Part shown: in pieces, positions 43,062 through 53,058 of the stretch
Position numbering within the stretch: the stretch's first letter is position 1
How the letters are laid out: the number at the start of each line of letters is the position of its first letter
Assembly: GCA_965232595.1 (NCBI GenBank)
Contig: OZ246983.1
Span: 868,001 to 932,000, forward strand
From: SZUA-309 sp965232595
GTDB lineage: Bacteria > Pseudomonadota > Gammaproteobacteria > Pseudomonadales > Azotimanducaceae
Reading direction: 5' to 3'
DNA length: 64,000 nt
Program-made: the position numbers and the translations under genes
Notes under the pieces: generated by a model
What the model was told of the DNA's origin: nothing
Database searches by the model: none
What the model saw: the letters and a program-made list of their open reading frames with translations, nothing else

Positions 43062-45665
43062 ATGATCAGCGCATTCGTTCCGAGCCGGCGGGTCACCCCG
43101 GCAGGCAGGCTTTTCTGGCTCACGGCGCTCGCTGTCGCCGCCATCGTCTGGGTGCCCGTGGCGCAGAGCGCGGCCGGCGATTACCTCAGCCCCGATCTCC
43201 GGGCCCGGGTCGAGAAGCTGAAAGCCGATGCCGCTTACCTGCCCACGGACGCCCAGAACATGGCCGAGCGTTCGCGCCTGCTCTGGCAGTGGGGCAACGC
43301 CTGGGCGCTGGCCGGCGGCGAGCTGCCGGTGAACCTCACTCAGACCGTGGCCGCGGTGAAAGCCTACCCCGAGCTCATCCGGCAGATGCCGGCGGCCATC
43401 GACGCCTACATTTACGAGCTGACGCTGCTCGACGAGGAACCGCAGGCGCTCGGCACCCTGGTTGCAGACCTGGGTCCGTTCGAGGCCCGCGCTTTCGTCA
43501 CCATCCGCCAGACCTTCACCGTCGGCAGCCGCGACATCGAGCCCGGCGGTGGCTTCGTGGTCGCCAGGCACTTCATGCCCAACTACGGCATCTGGCAGAC
43601 GGCCGACCCGGAAGCCGACAACTACGTCAGCATCAGCAGCAGCAACGGCGCAGCCAGCTTCGCGGTGGACAGCGTGCCGATGCGCGGCATGCACGGCGGC
43701 TTCCGCGGCCAGCGCCCTGCCCTGATGTTCCGCCTGGCAACCGGGCGCTTGAGCACAGGGGACACCGTCACCATCACCTACGGTGACCGGAGCCAGGGCA
43801 GTCGCGGCTTTCTCATGGCCGACTTCGCCAGCGACCGCATGCCCCTGCCTCTGTACCTGACCTTCAACGGTGACGACCCGCTGCTGACGCTGCCGATCCA
43901 GCCGATCGTCGTCACCGGCACCAGCTTCGCCGGCCTGAAGGGCTTTGCTCCTTCTGTGGTTGCCCCCGGGGAGCCGTTCACGCTGTCGCTGCGCGGTCAG
44001 GATGCCTACTACAACCGCTCGCTGGACGGCCATCCGGCCCTGCGGGTTCTGAATGGCGAGGAGGTGCTGGCCCGCGTGCCCGCAAACCGGGAAGCCATCA
44101 GCCTGATCGAGCTGGCGCTGGCCGAGCCCGGGGTTTATCACCTGCGCGTCGAGTCCCGGGACGGCAGGGCCTCTGGCGAGGTGAACCCCATCCTGGTGAC
44201 CGCGGCAAACCGCGATCGGATCTACTGGGGCGACACTCATGGCCACTCGGGGTTCGCCGAGGGGATCGGCACGCCGGATGCCTTCATGACCTGGGCCAGA
44301 GACGATGCGCGGCTGGACTACGTCACCCACTCCGAGCACGACATCTGGATGGATGATTACGAGTGGGAGGTGCTCAGGGAGAACGTGCACCGTTACACCG
44401 AGGAAGGTGCGTTCATCGCTTACCTGGGCTACGAGTGGTCGGTGCGCAACTTCAGCGGAGGTCACCACAACGTGCTGTTCAGAACGCCGGATGGTCGCGA
44501 CCGGATTCCGGTGCAGTTCTACCCGACCCTGAGCCGCCTCTATCAGGGGTTGCGAGCCACAGCGGACACCCGCGACGTGGTCATCATCCCGCACGCGCAC
44601 CAGTCCGGCGACTACCGGCTGAACGATCCGGAGCTGGAGCCGCTGATCGAGATCATGTCTCAGCACGGCAACTTCGAGTGGTTCGGGCGCATGTACCTGA
44701 AGCACGGCCATCAGGTCGGCTTCATTGCCGCCTCGGACAACCATCTCAGCCAGCCCGGCTACGGCGCGCCGAAAAACTCCAGCCTGGCCCAGCCCGGCGG
44801 CCTGGGCGCCATCCTGGCCCCGGAGAAAACCACCGATGCCATCTTCGACGGCATGAAGTCGCTGAAGGCTTACGCCACCACCGGCGACCGGATCATCCTG
44901 GACGTGGACATCAACGGCACGGGCATGGGTCAGCGCGCGCGCTTCGCCAGTGAGCGCACCATCCAGGGCCGGGTGATCGGCACCGCACCGATCGAGCACA
45001 TCGCGGTGATCAGAAACGACGAGTTGCTCTGGGAGCAGGACTACCTGACAGCTTCTGAAGGCGCTGCAAACGGCGAAGCAACCTTCCTGCTCTCCTTCGG
45101 CTCCGATGCCGCCCCCTACCATCCCGGCGACAACCCGCGCGGCTGGCGGCACTGGCGCGGCACCCTGGAGGTCGACAACGCGGTCCTGGAGGCTTACCAG
45201 GGCATGGACTTCCACAACAGCTTCTTCCAGTCGATCACGCCGGACCCGGACAACCCGAACCGGCTGCAGTTTGCGACCCTGACCCGCGGCGATACCAGCT
45301 CCATCGAGCTGAAGCTGTCCGGCGTGAAGCGGGCGTCCAGCCTCAACATTGCCCTGGCTGAGGCCTTCGAAACCGGCGGCGCACCGCCCGTTTACCGGCG
45401 GCCACAGGCATCGGCGGCGGCGGAGCTCAGCTTCGCCTTCAGAGACCTGGTCGGCGGCCGCCTCGAGCAGCGGCTCGACACGGACGTGTACAGCGACACC
45501 GTGCTGCTCCGGCAGAAGATCGAGAACGGTCCGAAAGAGGTGGAATTCGAAATCACCGATCAGTCTGACCGGCAGGGGGACTACTACTTCGTTCGGGTCC
45601 GTCAGGCCAACGACGCGATGGCCTGGTCCAGCCCGATCTGGATCGGCGGCTACCCGAAACGATGA
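43062..45665 (+). CDS. DUF3604 protein (PHP-like metal centre)
   Basis: 867 residues from the ATG at 43062. The open frame runs 1188 bp further upstream, but that part is antisense to the DUF72 and MFS genes. An N-terminal hydrophobic segment (about 15-37) is a signal or anchor. The DUF3604 region (about 385-700) has IYWGDTHGHSGFAEG, LDYVTHSEHDIWMDD, IIPHAHQSG and FIAASDNHLSQPG, which give the histidines and aspartates of a PHP-like metallo-hydrolase. N- and C-terminal beta-sandwich regions flank it. The substrate is unknown. The stop overlaps the HIT gene start by four bases. Confidence 0.88.
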   Translation: MISAFVPSRRVTPAGRLFWLTALAVAAIVWVPVAQSAAGDYLSPDLRARVEKLKADAAYLPTDAQNMAERSRLLWQWGNAWALAGGELPVNLTQTVAAVKAYPELIRQMPAAIDAYIYELTLLDEEPQALGTLVADLGPFEARAFVTIRQTFTVGSRDIEPGGGFVVARHFMPNYGIWQTADPEADNYVSISSSNGAASFAVDSVPMRGMHGGFRGQRPALMFRLATGRLSTGDTVTITYGDRSQGSRGFLMADFASDRMPLPLYLTFNGDDPLLTLPIQPIVVTGTSFAGLKGFAPSVVAPGEPFTLSLRGQDAYYNRSLDGHPALRVLNGEEVLARVPANREAISLIELALAEPGVYHLRVESRDGRASGEVNPILVTAANRDRIYWGDTHGHSGFAEGIGTPDAFMTWARDDARLDYVTHSEHDIWMDDYEWEVLRENVHRYTEEGAFIAYLGYEWSVRNFSGGHHNVLFRTPDGRDRIPVQFYPTLSRLYQGLRATADTRDVVIIPHAHQSGDYRLNDPELEPLIEIMSQHGNFEWFGRMYLKHGHQVGFIAASDNHLSQPGYGAPKNSSLAQPGGLGAILAPEKTTDAIFDGMKSLKAYATTGDRIILDVDINGTGMGQRARFASERTIQGRVIGTAPIEHIAVIRNDELLWEQDYLTASEGAANGEATFLLSFGSDAAPYHPGDNPRGWRHWRGTLEVDNAVLEAYQGMDFHNSFFQSITPDPDNPNRLQFATLTRGDTSSIELKLSGVKRASSLNIALAEAFETGGAPPVYRRPQASAAAELSFAFRDLVGGRLEQRLDTDVYSDTVLLRQKIENGPKEVEFEITDQSDRQGDYYFVRVRQANDAMAWSSPIWIGGYPKR

Positions 45666-46069
45666 GCTTCGAGCTGCATCCCGTCCTGGCGCAGGACACC
45701 ATGCCGGTGGCCGAGCTCGGCGTCTCCCAGCTGCTGCTGATGAACGACGCGCGATTTCCCTGGTGCATCCTCGTGCCGCAGCTGCCTGACATCAGTGAGT
45801 GGCATCACCTGCCGGAGGACGCGCAGGTCACCGTGATGCAGGAGATCACCTCGGTGTCGAGCTTCCTCGAGCACCTGCCCGAGGTCACCAAGCTCAACAT
45901 CGGCGCGCTGGGTAATCGGGTTCCGCAACTGCACATCCACGTGGTCGGACGGCACCCTGAAGATCCCGCCTGGCCGGACCCGGTGTGGGGCTCCGGACCC
46001 GCCGTGGCGTACGAGGCCCGGGCTGCGGATCTGCTCGTCCGTCAGCTCCGCGCTGCGCTCACCAGTTGA
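45662..46069 (+). CDS. HIT family protein
   Basis: 135 residues. The histidine triad appears as LHIHVVGRHP (His-x-His, third His after RH), preceded by TKLNIGALGNRVPQ. Members of this branch hydrolyse or transfer nucleotidyl groups on nucleotide conjugates. ARFPWCILVPQ near the N-terminus is typical of the proteobacterial HIT group. Coupled to the DUF3604 gene by an ATGA overlap. Confidence 0.92.
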   Translation: MSFELHPVLAQDTMPVAELGVSQLLLMNDARFPWCILVPQLPDISEWHHLPEDAQVTVMQEITSVSSFLEHLPEVTKLNIGALGNRVPQLHIHVVGRHPEDPAWPDPVWGSGPAVAYEARAADLLVRQLRAALTS

Positions 46070-46091
46070 GCCCGCACCAGGAAACGGCCGG

Positions 46092-46718
46092 CTAGCGCTC
46101 TGGCCTCGGAATCTCGTTCACGTGCACCGGCACGTCGTAACCGCGCTGCACTGCCGGCCGGTCGGCAATGGCCAGGTACCAACGCAGCAGGTTGGGAAAG
46201 GCCGCAAGATCGATCTGCTGCCACTCGAAGCGGGAGATCCAGGGCCAGGTCGCCATGTCGGCGATGGAGTAGCTGCCGGACAGGTAATCCCGCTCAGCAA
46301 GCCTGGCGTCGAGCACCCCGTAGAGCCGCTCCGCTTCCGCTTTGTAACGGGCTTCGGCGTAGGGCGCCTTGCCCGGATTGAACTTCAGAAAGTGGTGCGC
46401 CTGCCCGAGCATGGGTCCCACCCCACCCATCTGCAGCATCAGCCACTCGATGGTCTGCCAGCGGTTGTCGCCGAGGAAGCGGCCCTCCCGCTCCGCCAGG
46501 TAGAGCAGGATCGCGCCTGACTCCATCAGGGAGATACCGGCATCCGAATCGACGATCGCCGGGATCTTGCCGTTCGGGCTGATGGCGCGAAACTCCGGCG
46601 TGTTCTGCTCGCCCTCACCGATGTTGACCGCCTGCACCTGATAGGGCAGCTCGAACTCCTCGAGGGCAATGGACACCTTGCGCCCGTTCGGGGTCGGCCA
46701 GGTGTAGAGCTCGATCAT
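46092..46718 (-). CDS. Glutathione S-transferase, Nu-class (YfcG-like)
   Basis: 208 residues. MIELYTWPTPNGRKVSIALEE and AISPNGKIPAIVD give the thioredoxin-like N-terminal domain of the YfcG/Ure2p group, which has Asn and Thr near the thiol site instead of Tyr, and uses glutathione for disulfide exchange. ESGAILLYLAE and the C-terminal helical domain follow. The ATG at 46718 overlaps the stop of the HAD gene (ATGA); an earlier start is less likely. Confidence 0.9.
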   Translation of the reverse strand: MIELYTWPTPNGRKVSIALEEFELPYQVQAVNIGEGEQNTPEFRAISPNGKIPAIVDSDAGISLMESGAILLYLAEREGRFLGDNRWQTIEWLMLQMGGVGPMLGQAHHFLKFNPGKAPYAEARYKAEAERLYGVLDARLAERDYLSGSYSIADMATWPWISRFEWQQIDLAAFPNLLRWYLAIADRPAVQRGYDVPVHVNEIPRPER

Positions 46719-47494
46719 GCGGCCCGGGCAGCCGCCGGCAGCGTTTCGAAGGCCAGCTGCGGCCAACCTCGCGCGCCGGCTACCCGCGTCAGCGAGGGTT
46801 TCGCGTTTACCGCCACCGGCAGGCCGACGACCTCGAGCAGCGGCAGGTCTTCGCAGCTGTCGGTGTAGAAGTAGGCGTCGGCCAGATCGGCCTCGCGAAA
46901 GCCCATGTGCACATCCGCGGCTTTCTTCTTGCCGGGCCCGTAACAGGGCATGGAGGTGCCGGTGATCACGCCCTGCTCGATCTCGAGCTCAGTGCAGTAG
47001 AGCTGGTCGATGCCGAGATCACGGGCGATGGGCAGTGCCTGATAACGGGTCGCGGAGGTGATCAGCACCGGCTCGTGGCCGAGCGTTTTGTGCGCCTCGA
47101 TGAGCTGCCGACCCTCTTCGTAGATGATCGGTTTGATCCGCTTCTCGAACGCCCGCTCGCCGAGCTCGATCATTTCCGCTTCTTCGTAACCCTGCAGCGC
47201 CCGGACGGTGCTTTCCAGCAGCTGATGGTAGTCGGACCAGCCCAGACCCCAGTGCAGGAAGATCCCGGCGTGGTGAATGATCCGTTTCGGTGACAGCGAA
47301 CCGGACCACATCTTCTCGAGCGCCAGCGAGGTGATCGTGTAGCCGTCGATCAGGGTTCGATCCAGGTCGAAGTAGGCGACCACAGGCCCACTGCCGCCGT
47401 CCCGGCCCGCCATCAGGTCGGCCAGGTAGGCGTTGAAATCAGTGAGGTTTCTGGCGGGTTTACCCATGCTGCCGGCTGCGTTTCGGCCGGTCAT
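46715..47494 (-). CDS. HAD-IB family phosphatase (SerB-like)
   Basis: 259 residues. Motif I is YFDLDRTLIDG (nucleophile Asp), motif II ITSATRYQ, motif III around PGKKKAADV, motif IV YTDSCEDLPLL. This is the HAD-IB subgroup, with phosphoserine phosphatase and lysophosphatidate/glycerol phosphatases. The start at 47494 lacks a good ribosome site; a Met ten codons later (47467) is an alternative. It is translationally coupled to the GST gene. Confidence 0.88.
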   Translation of the reverse strand: MTGRNAAGSMGKPARNLTDFNAYLADLMAGRDGGSGPVVAYFDLDRTLIDGYTITSLALEKMWSGSLSPKRIIHHAGIFLHWGLGWSDYHQLLESTVRALQGYEEAEMIELGERAFEKRIKPIIYEEGRQLIEAHKTLGHEPVLITSATRYQALPIARDLGIDQLYCTELEIEQGVITGTSMPCYGPGKKKAADVHMGFREADLADAYFYTDSCEDLPLLEVVGLPVAVNAKPSLTRVAGARGWPQLAFETLPAAARAA

Positions 47495-47640
47495 TTAACC
47501 GTTTCAGAAGCCGCAAAACCAGCACAAAGGTGACCCAGCGCACAGTTTGCCGGTGGGCTCGTTGAGCGCCTTCCTGCCATGCGCCAAGGTAAGGGTGTCG
47601 AGTACCAACCTTTCGAGAAGCAGACAGTGGACGTCCTGCC

Positions 47641-49212
47641 ATGTTCCAGATAACGATCTGGTCCATCCCCCCACTTCTCGCCGCCTTAGTGTGCGTGGGC
47701 GCCTACCTGCGAGCGCGGAAAATGCAGCGCGTGCCGGGCATGCAGGCCCTGCTGGCGCTGCTGGCCGCACTCCTGTTCTGGTCCGGCGCGCAGTTCTTCG
47801 GCACCATTTTCACCGTCCCCAGCATTCAGCTGCTGACCGCCAAGCTCGCCTACTTCGGCATCGTCCTGACCCCGGTGGCCTGGCTGTTTTTCGCCGTCGG
47901 CTACACCCGCCGGCAGATGCGCCTGCCGCGCCTGGCCCTGAACCTGATCCTGGTGATTCCCGCCCTGACCCTGATCCTGGTCATGACCAACGACTGGCAC
48001 CAGCTGATCTGGACTCAGGTGGACTACGTCCGGGATCAGGGGGTCTACGGCATGGTGACCCAGCACGGACCCTGGTTTTACGTTCACGCCTTCTACTCCT
48101 ACGGCATGCTGGTGGTGGCAACCACCATCCTCGCCTGGTCCATCGGGCACACCACCGGCGCCTGGAAACCCGTGGTTGCGGTGATCTCCGCACCGATCGT
48201 GGTGGCGCTGTGCAACCTCTTCTACCTCTCCCCCTACAACCCGGCGCCCTGGTTCGATCTCACAACCCTCGGCTTCGCCATCGCGGCGATGATTCTGGAT
48301 GGCGGCGTGCTCCGCTACGGGGTGCTGGAAACCATCCCGGTGGTGCGCGATCGGGTGGTGGAGCAGCTGCGGGACGGGGTGATCGTTTTGAACGCGAACG
48401 GCATGGTGGTGGACATCAACGAATCCGCCCTGCAGATCCTTCGCACCAGTCGCGCCGAGCTCGCGGATCGCGAAATCACCAGCTTTCTCACCGAGCTCAG
48501 CATGGAAGAGCTGACGAACGCCGAGCGGCCGGATGGCCAGGGCCTGACCATCACCCTGCGTGGCCGCTCCTACGACATCAGCGCATCTTCTCTCGACCAG
48601 ACCGATCCGAATGCCGATGTGATTCTGGTGCTGCGGGACATCACCGATCGGTTGAAGACCGAGCAGGACCTGCTGGCCGCGCAGGAAGAGCTGGTCCGCC
48701 TCGCGCACACGGACTACCTGACCGGCATCCACAATCGCCGTTTCTTCATGCAGCGATTGTCGGAAGAGGTCGAGCGGGTGCGCCGCCATGGCAGCCAGCT
48801 GTCGGTGCTGCTGTTCGATCTGGACTACTTCAAGAACGTCAACGATCAGTGTGGCCACGCTGCCGGCGATCAGATCCTGAAGGCGGTGGCGGACGTCACG
48901 GTCGCGGTGAAGCGGATCACCGACATCGCGGCCCGGATCGGCGGCGAGGAGTTCGCCCTGCTGCTACCGGAAACTGATCAGACCGGCGCGGTGAGCACGG
49001 CGCAGCGGCTGCGTCAGACGATCGCCAAGATCTCCCTGCCGGAAACCCGGGAGAAGAAGATCAAGGTGACCGCCAGCATCGGCGTGGCTACCGTCAGCGC
49101 GGTCAGCCAGGACCTGGAGAACGTGCTGAACCATGCCGACGAAGCGCTCTACAAAGCCAAGCACAGCGGCCGGAACGCCGTCTGCTGCGCGGACATCTCC
49201 GCCTCCGCCTGA
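47641..49212 (+). CDS. Membrane sensor diguanylate cyclase (7TM-PAS-GGDEF)
   Basis: 523 residues: a seven-helix sensor of the histidine-kinase N-terminal 7TM type (about 1-220), a PAS domain (about 228-335; VVEQLRDGVIVLNANGMVVDINESAL), and a GGDEF domain (about 355-515) with active site RIGGEEF. The RxxD inhibitory site (RITD) lies five residues before GGEEF, so product inhibition is expected. It makes cyclic di-GMP in response to an unknown membrane signal. Divergent from the HAD gene across 146 bp in which no clear site was seen. Confidence 0.93.
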   Translation: MFQITIWSIPPLLAALVCVGAYLRARKMQRVPGMQALLALLAALLFWSGAQFFGTIFTVPSIQLLTAKLAYFGIVLTPVAWLFFAVGYTRRQMRLPRLALNLILVIPALTLILVMTNDWHQLIWTQVDYVRDQGVYGMVTQHGPWFYVHAFYSYGMLVVATTILAWSIGHTTGAWKPVVAVISAPIVVALCNLFYLSPYNPAPWFDLTTLGFAIAAMILDGGVLRYGVLETIPVVRDRVVEQLRDGVIVLNANGMVVDINESALQILRTSRAELADREITSFLTELSMEELTNAERPDGQGLTITLRGRSYDISASSLDQTDPNADVILVLRDITDRLKTEQDLLAAQEELVRLAHTDYLTGIHNRRFFMQRLSEEVERVRRHGSQLSVLLFDLDYFKNVNDQCGHAAGDQILKAVADVTVAVKRITDIAARIGGEEFALLLPETDQTGAVSTAQRLRQTIAKISLPETREKKIKVTASIGVATVSAVSQDLENVLNHADEALYKAKHSGRNAVCCADISASA

Positions 49213-49213
49213 G

Positions 49214-50149
49214 TCAGCCCTCCTCTGCAGCTGACGGATTAACCTCGGCAGGCTCGCCCTCGGGTTCGGCCACTGCTTCCTCCTCCGGGAGAAGCTCCGT
49301 CGCCGGCACCAGAATCTGCTCGACGATGTAGCTGGCTACCGTGAACTCACCCGGCAGGCGATCGCTCTGCAGCACGTACTCGTCCACCGCCTCGTTGAAA
49401 CGGAAGGTGAGCGCGTGCGTACCCAGGTTGTCTTCGACCAGGACGGTTGCCGGCTCGCCGAGCACCGGATCCGCCGACGCATCATGCACACCGAGGACGG
49501 TCAGGCCTTTCAGCCGATCCACGAAGCGACTCGCGGCTTCCGGATCGGCGGGCTGCCCATCCAGAGCCCAGCCTGACTCAGCGTCGCCGGACAGCACCGC
49601 CCCCTCCGGAAAGGTCAGGCGGGAAATCGATTCGACCTGCAGCAACTGCTTGTCGAGCCAGTCGGAGGCGTTCACCGGCACCTCATGAACCCCGAAGTCG
49701 ATGCTGAAAATGGCTGCTTCATCCGCCTCTCTGGCGTGAATCCGCCGGAAGCCGGGCGAGCTGCCGAGGTAAAGCGTCGCCAGCTCGCCGCTGTCCGCGG
49801 CAAACTCTATCCGCCGTTGAAACGACGTTTCCGTCACCTCGAACCGGGTCTGGCTGCTGTCGCTGGTGGCCACCGGCCAGCTGGCGGTACCGCCCGCCAG
49901 TGAGCTGATCACCTCGACGATCTTGCCGTCGTCCGCCGGCAAGCCGTCCACCTGCCACTCACCTTCGAGTTTCTGCAGGCTGACCCTGTTGCCATCGCCG
50001 TCTTCGAGCGTCAGCCCGGTCACCTCGGCTGGCTCGAAGCTGAGCAGCGCCAGGGCTTCTCCATCGTCTTCGCCAACGAGCAGCAGCAGCGCCAGCACGA
50101 CGAGCTGCGCTGTTAACAGGCCGGTCAGCAGGGGAATTCGCGCAATCAT
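49214..50149 (-). CDS. DUF4340 protein of the Gld-type ABC system
   Basis: 311 residues: an N-terminal transmembrane helix (about 7-28), then repeated beta-rich units typical of DUF4340 (VTGLTLEDGDGNRVSLQKLEGEWQVDGLPADD; ISRLTFPEGAVLSGDAESGWALDG). The C-terminal tail is Glu/Pro-rich. It follows the fused permease/GldG protein with a four-base overlap. In such operons it is an envelope partner of the ABC complex; the transported substrate is unknown. Confidence 0.88.
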   Translation of the reverse strand: MIARIPLLTGLLTAQLVVLALLLLVGEDDGEALALLSFEPAEVTGLTLEDGDGNRVSLQKLEGEWQVDGLPADDGKIVEVISSLAGGTASWPVATSDSSQTRFEVTETSFQRRIEFAADSGELATLYLGSSPGFRRIHAREADEAAIFSIDFGVHEVPVNASDWLDKQLLQVESISRLTFPEGAVLSGDAESGWALDGQPADPEAASRFVDRLKGLTVLGVHDASADPVLGEPATVLVEDNLGTHALTFRFNEAVDEYVLQSDRLPGEFTVASYIVEQILVPATELLPEEEAVAEPEGEPAEVNPSAAEEG

Positions 50150-53058
50150 GCCGCACCTCCCGCCATCCAGGCCGAGTAGCGCGCCCTCTGCCCCTTCAAC
50201 CGCTGTCGGTGCACGCCGAACACGATCAGCACGCCGAGCACCGCCAGGAAGTAGTTGATCGACTCGATCACCATCTGCGCCGACTCGTCCAGCGGCGGCA
50301 GCGTCCGATTGAAGTGACCCCGGGAGCGAATGGAGAGCAGGCTGGAATCCTCGAGCGTCCAGTCGACGATGTTCGACATGAGCTGGGTGCTGTTGGCGTA
50401 GATGATGCCCTCGGCGGAGCCGATGAACTGCAGGATCTGATCGGCCAGAAAATTGTTGGAGCCGAACACGATCAGCCGGGCGCTGGCCGGCGAGAAGTCG
50501 ATGACGCTGGAAACCACGCCCAGCGCATCTTCCTCGCCCGGCACCTCTTCGCCGTTGTCCTCTTCAATGTCGCCTTCCGCGGCAGGCACCGCCAGCAGCG
50601 GCGAGGTCTGGCCGGCAAAGGCGGACTCGAAGCGACCCTCGAGCATCACCGCCAGAGGCTGCGCACCAAGCTCACCGTCGGCCTGAAATCCGGACAGCCC
50701 GTCCTCGGTGATCCGCGGCATCACATCAACGCTGTCGGACAGCCAGCTGCCCGGGGAGCTCGAGAGCAGCGTGGTGCGGGTGCGCTCGTCACCTTCAGGC
50801 AGATCCACCTGCACGGGCGAGGGCCAGGTCATGGTGATCTGCCGGACGCCGGAGAGAAAGCCGACCTCCTCGTTGATACCTTCATCGCGCACGTCCGCGA
50901 AGTAGGGATAGTCGAGCATGACCAGCTCCTGGAAGCTGAAGCCACCCACCTGGCGGGTGACCGGGGCCGGGAAGGCAGCGTTCTGCGGATCCATGACGAA
51001 GCGCTCATCGAGGCTCACGCCATGATGGGCCAGCCAGCTTTCCAGGCCGGTTTCCCGGGGCAGGGCAATCAGCGACTGCTGCTGCAGGGAGGCGTTGAAC
51101 GGCGAGGTCGCAACCACCACGGTGCCACCCTGCATGAGGAACTGATCAACGGCGAAGGTCTGCTTCTGATCCAGGCCTTCCGGGTCGATCACCATCAGCA
51201 GATCGGCCGACTCCGGCACCCGCCCGTCTGCCAGCTGAGTGCTTTCCACGTTGAAGTCCCCCTGCAGGAACTCGGTCAGCTGCCGGAACTGGTTGCCGGC
51301 CGGCGGCTGACCCATCATGCCGGCATAGGGATTGGCTTCCGGCGCCATCAGCGCCACGGTCTTCAGGAGCCCGGAGGCGAAGCGCTTCAGGCCTTCCTCG
51401 ATGCCGCGGCTGGTCGCCTCCTCGGAGAGCCCCTCCGGCAGCGGTATCTGGACGATGGTCTCGCCGTCGGTCAGGGTCAGGTAGAAATAGAACGAAGTGG
51501 TGTCGAACAGGCTGGCAGCCATCGGCTGGAAGCCGTAGTCGCTGGCAATCTGCAGCGCCAGGGAGCCGTCGCCCGCTTCCGGGTCGAGGAGCTCGACCGA
51601 AAACTTGCCGCCGGACTCCATGGCCATATCGTCCAGGGTGTCGGCCAGCACCTGACGGTATTCGACCAGCGCTTCCGGCAGCACCTCGTCGGCGGAGATG
51701 TAGCCGATGAACTGAACCGGCGCGTTCAGGCTGGCAAACAGGTCACCGCCTTCCTGAAAGCCCTGCAGCACCTTCTTCACCGCCCGGGTGACATCGAACT
51801 CCGGATTTCTCAGCTGCACGTCCAGATTGGACTCGTCAGCCATCTTCACCTCGATCAGATCGCGGAAACCGAGCACCTCGTACTGATCACCGTAGGTGAT
51901 GAGAACGTCGAAGTAGCTGTTGACCAGGGCCGACTGGTAACGGTCAGCTACCTGGAAGGGCACCGGGCGGATGCCGTACTTGGTGTTGATCTCGTCTTCG
52001 AGCTCCGGGTCGGCCACCGGGTCGAGCACCTCCACCCGCACGTTATCGCCCCCTGCAACGGCAAACTCCTGCAGCAGGTCGCGCATCTGTGGCGCCAGCG
52101 GCGCCAGCAGGGGATGGGTCTTGGCGCTGAAGAACCCGCGGATCTGCAGCGGCTCCTGCAGCTGTGCCAGCTGGCTGCGGGTCGCATCCGAAACCGTGTA
52201 GATCTGCCCTTCCGTCATGTCCACGCGCAGCTTGGAGAAACCGGCGAGCCAGACGTTGGCGAGCAGCAGGTTGGCAACCAGCAGGCTGGTCGCGAGCAGC
52301 CACCTGCGGTGATGGGCCGGGCTGCCGTCCGCGGCCCAGCGCTGCACTTCCAGGGCGTGCACGTTCAGCGCCAGGAACAGGATCAGCAGCGAGGCGTAGA
52401 AGTACAGATCACGGAAATCGAGCACCCCTCGGGTGATGGCGTCAAAGCGGGCGCCGGATCCCATGCTGCGCATGAGGTCGGCCCACTGGCTGCTGACCAG
52501 ATCGGTGAGCACCGGCGAGCCGACCAGGAAGAACGCGCCGCAGGCCGCGGCCGCGATGATCAGGCTGACGATCTGGCTGTCCGTCCTGGCGCTGACGAAG
52601 AGGCCAATAGCGAGGTAGGCGCCGCCCAGCATCATGGCCGCCACGTAGCCGGCGATCACCGGCCCCCAGTCCAGGTCAGCGATCATCGCCACCGAGATGG
52701 GCAGCGGCAGGGTCAGCAGCAGGGCAAGGCCAAGCAGGAGCCAGCAGGCCAGGAACTTGCCCGTCACGAACTCCCAGCCGGAGGCGGGCAGGGTGACCAC
52801 AAACTCCAGCGTCCCGGTCCGCCGCTCCTCGCTCCACATGCGCATGGTGAGCGCCGCGGAGAGAAATATGAGCAGCACGGGCATCCACTCGAACATGGGC
52901 CGGACGTCGGCCACGTTGCGGGCGAAGAACGCTTCAACCCAGAAGAAGACGAACAGCGTCACGGCGAGAAAGACCAGCAGAAACAGGTAGCCGATCGGCG
53001 AGGCGAAGAACAGCGTCAGCTCCTTCCTCGCGATGCGCATCACCACATCAGGCCGCAT
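50146..53058 (-). CDS. Fused ABC-2 permease and GldG-like protein
   Basis: 970 residues. Residues 1-250 form an ABC-2 type (GldF-like) permease with six helices (ELTLFFASPIGYLFLLVFLAVTLF, MRMWSEERRTGTLEFVVTLP, GAYLAIGLFVSARTDSQI). Residues 260-940 are a GldG/ABC_transp_aux domain (LRVDMTEGQIYTVSD, GGTVVVATSPF) with a last helix near 920-940. In many genomes these are two genes. It pairs with the ATP-binding protein downstream in map position but upstream in transcription (11-bp overlap) and with the DUF4340 protein. The opposite strand has a very long spurious frame over it, a composition effect. Confidence 0.9.
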   Translation of the reverse strand: MRPDVVMRIARKELTLFFASPIGYLFLLVFLAVTLFVFFWVEAFFARNVADVRPMFEWMPVLLIFLSAALTMRMWSEERRTGTLEFVVTLPASGWEFVTGKFLACWLLLGLALLLTLPLPISVAMIADLDWGPVIAGYVAAMMLGGAYLAIGLFVSARTDSQIVSLIIAAAACGAFFLVGSPVLTDLVSSQWADLMRSMGSGARFDAITRGVLDFRDLYFYASLLILFLALNVHALEVQRWAADGSPAHHRRWLLATSLLVANLLLANVWLAGFSKLRVDMTEGQIYTVSDATRSQLAQLQEPLQIRGFFSAKTHPLLAPLAPQMRDLLQEFAVAGGDNVRVEVLDPVADPELEDEINTKYGIRPVPFQVADRYQSALVNSYFDVLITYGDQYEVLGFRDLIEVKMADESNLDVQLRNPEFDVTRAVKKVLQGFQEGGDLFASLNAPVQFIGYISADEVLPEALVEYRQVLADTLDDMAMESGGKFSVELLDPEAGDGSLALQIASDYGFQPMAASLFDTTSFYFYLTLTDGETIVQIPLPEGLSEEATSRGIEEGLKRFASGLLKTVALMAPEANPYAGMMGQPPAGNQFRQLTEFLQGDFNVESTQLADGRVPESADLLMVIDPEGLDQKQTFAVDQFLMQGGTVVVATSPFNASLQQQSLIALPRETGLESWLAHHGVSLDERFVMDPQNAAFPAPVTRQVGGFSFQELVMLDYPYFADVRDEGINEEVGFLSGVRQITMTWPSPVQVDLPEGDERTRTTLLSSSPGSWLSDSVDVMPRITEDGLSGFQADGELGAQPLAVMLEGRFESAFAGQTSPLLAVPAAEGDIEEDNGEEVPGEEDALGVVSSVIDFSPASARLIVFGSNNFLADQILQFIGSAEGIIYANSTQLMSNIVDWTLEDSSLLSIRSRGHFNRTLPPLDESAQMVIESINYFLAVLGVLIVFGVHRQRLKGQRARYSAWMAGGAA

